A stretch of 7,103 nt of DNA from Myxococcales bacterium (lineage in GTDB: Bacteria; Myxococcota_C; UBA6777): positions 1,410 through 8,512 of the forward strand of contig JALTMC010000023.1 in the NCBI GenBank assembly GCA_027005175.1, given 5' to 3'. The notes beneath the pieces were generated by a model. That model was given only the letters and a program-made list of their open reading frames with translations, was not told where the DNA came from and made no database searches. This document shows, piece by piece, positions 5,873 to 7,103 of this stretch. The position numbers and the translations under genes were made by a program. Position 1 is the first letter of the stretch; each line of letters starts with the position of its first letter.

Positions 5873-7103
5873 TGAATAGTCAGATCTCAAGTTTTTATCG
5901 TCTCTCTCTTGAGGAGAGGCGTACGCGATTGTGTGAAGCGACCGGTTTAAATTGCGATACTTTGTCCTTGTTATGGGATGATGAAGGTCTATCGTTGGAT
6001 CAGGCTGAGAGCATGATTGAGAATGTCGTTGCTCTCTTCTCCCTTCCGATGGGAATTTGTACGAACTTGCAAGTGAATCAGCGCGATCGACTTGTGCCGA
6101 TGGTGGTGGAAGAGTCTTCCGTGGTTGCTGCTGCGTCGAATGCTGCCAAGATGCTCCGGGCAGGTGGTGGGGTATATGCGGAATCAACCGCCTCTGTGAT
6201 GATTGGACAGGTCCAACTGATGGACGTCCCTGCGCCGAGCGAAGCAGAGCAAAACATTATGGAGCAACGTGAGAATCTGCTTGCGGCGTTGAATCGCCAG
6301 TTTCCTGCTTGGGAGAAGCGTGGGGGAGGGCCGCGCGATATCGAGGTGAGGCATCTACCGCCTCTCTCTCTCGATGATCCTCTTGGACCGATGATGGTGG
6401 TTCACCTTCTTGTCGATGTCTGTGATGCCATGGGAGCCAATGCGGTTAACTCGATGTGTGAATTTTTGGCTCCTTCTTTGGTCAGACTCTCGGGAGGACG
6501 GTCTCGGTTGCGAATTTTAAGCAATCTCTCTGACAAGCGTTTGGTGACAGTGAGGGGCCAGATTCCAGTTCAGGCTTTTTGTAAAAAAGATAAGCCTGAA
6601 TCCTATGGTATCGAAGTGGCCAAGGGGATAGAAGAAGCTTCTATTTTTGCTGAACGAGATCCTTATCGGGCAGCAACCCATAACAAGGGTGTCATGAATG
6701 GAATTGATGCTGTGTTGATGGCCACAGGCCAGGATTATCGAGCTGTGGAGGCTGGTGCTCACGCCTATGCAGCGCGAAGTGGTCGGTATACGGCATTATC
6801 CCAGTGGCGTTATCGAGATGGTTTCTTGCATGGAAGAATGACCTTACCTTTGGCGGTTGGGACCGTGGGTGGTATCGTGAGAGTTCACCCCTCTGTGAAA
6901 GCTGCCTTCTTCTTACTCCAAGTAGAGCATGCTCATGAGTTGGCTGAGATCGCAGCTGCTGTCGGTCTCGCCCAAAATGTTGCAGCTTTGCGTGCGTTGG
7001 CAGCGGAGGGGATTCAGAAAGGTCATATGAGGCTTCATGCACACAACATTGCGGCAGAAGTCGGTGCGACCTCTGAAGAGCTGCCCAAGCTCGTCTCAGC
7101 CAT
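5872..7103 (+). CDS. mvaA: Class II hydroxymethylglutaryl-CoA reductase (C-terminus cut by window edge)
   Basis: The first 410 codons of a protein usually about 420-430 residues long; the frame is still open at the window end. It interconverts HMG-CoA and mevalonate with NAD(P)H, the committed step of the mevalonate isoprenoid pathway when run reductively. The N-terminus SSFYRLSLEERRTRL fits class II enzymes and fixes the ATG at 5872. Catalytic elements match the Pseudomonas mevalonii set: EESSVVAAASNAAKM (80-94, catalytic Glu80 or 81), THNKG (269-273, Lys272), GQD (286-288, Asp288) and GHMRLHAHN (384-392, His385). The family signature DAMGANAVN is at 185-193. Cofactor preference cannot be decided by eye. 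The start overlaps the stop of a small open frame as TGATG, with no strong ribosome site of its own. No other mevalonate gene lies within the window. Confidence 0.95.
   Translation, partial: MNSQISSFYRLSLEERRTRLCEATGLNCDTLSLLWDDEGLSLDQAESMIENVVALFSLPMGICTNLQVNQRDRLVPMVVEESSVVAAASNAAKMLRAGGGVYAESTASVMIGQVQLMDVPAPSEAEQNIMEQRENLLAALNRQFPAWEKRGGGPRDIEVRHLPPLSLDDPLGPMMVVHLLVDVCDAMGANAVNSMCEFLAPSLVRLSGGRSRLRILSNLSDKRLVTVRGQIPVQAFCKKDKPESYGIEVAKGIEEASIFAERDPYRAATHNKGVMNGIDAVLMATGQDYRAVEAGAHAYAARSGRYTALSQWRYRDGFLHGRMTLPLAVGTVGGIVRVHPSVKAAFFLLQVEHAHELAEIAAAVGLAQNVAALRALAAEGIQKGHMRLHAHNIAAEVGATSEELPKLVSA

Noticed and set aside
5790-5879. Short ATG frame of 29 codons running into mvaA
   Set aside because: It ends inside mvaA in a different frame, has no ribosome site, and its composition (many Cys, Ser, His) does not look like a real small protein.
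5795-6187. Minus-strand 130-codon frame opposite the mvaA start
   Set aside because: It lies antisense to the clearly conserved HMG-CoA reductase N-terminus and has low-complexity, unrecognisable sequence.
6517-7042. Minus-strand frames opposite the mvaA C-terminal half
   Set aside because: Antisense to catalytic motifs of HMG-CoA reductase; no independent support.

Overview
The window looks like a chromosomal segment from a Gram-negative bacterium of moderate G+C. A deltaproteobacterial or myxococcotal lineage seems most likely. This is an inference from gene content: a very cysteine-rich lipoprotein with repeated GxxCxxxxGxC units, a TolC-type outer-membrane protein, and a class II HMG-CoA reductase of the mevalonate pathway. 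No rRNA, tRNA, insertion sequence, CRISPR array or phage gene was seen.

Layout. (1) 1-502, minus strand: the N-terminal third of a TolC-like outer-membrane efflux protein, running off the left edge. (2) 503-676: a divergent intergenic region. (3) 677-3589, plus strand: a tight two-gene unit, with a secreted lipoprotein carrying 80 cysteines besides the lipidated one, then, 3 bases after its stop, a 474-residue protein ending in a DisA_N-type diadenylate cyclase (c-di-AMP synthase) domain behind a large N-terminal region that is probably a sensor. (4) 3590-3655: a short convergent gap with two small hairpins. (5) 3656-5487, minus strand, transcribed right to left: a class I SAM methyltransferase with a DFCGTA motif, a CrcB/FluC fluoride channel, and a stand-alone NFACT-R domain protein. 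(6) 5488-5871: a 384-base region between divergent genes, with a candidate promoter, an 8-bp stem hairpin and a small open frame without a clear start that overlaps the next gene as TGATG. (7) 5872-7103, plus strand: class II HMG-CoA reductase (mvaA), missing only its C-terminal end at the right edge.

The most interesting part is the lipoprotein-diadenylate cyclase pair. The spacing implies co-transcription and perhaps translational coupling, so an outer-membrane or cell-surface cysteine-rich protein may be linked to second-messenger synthesis. The cyclase has the DGA motif, but the usual RHR triplet reads RYN. The other genes are individually recognisable housekeeping or stress genes, with no evident shared pathway.
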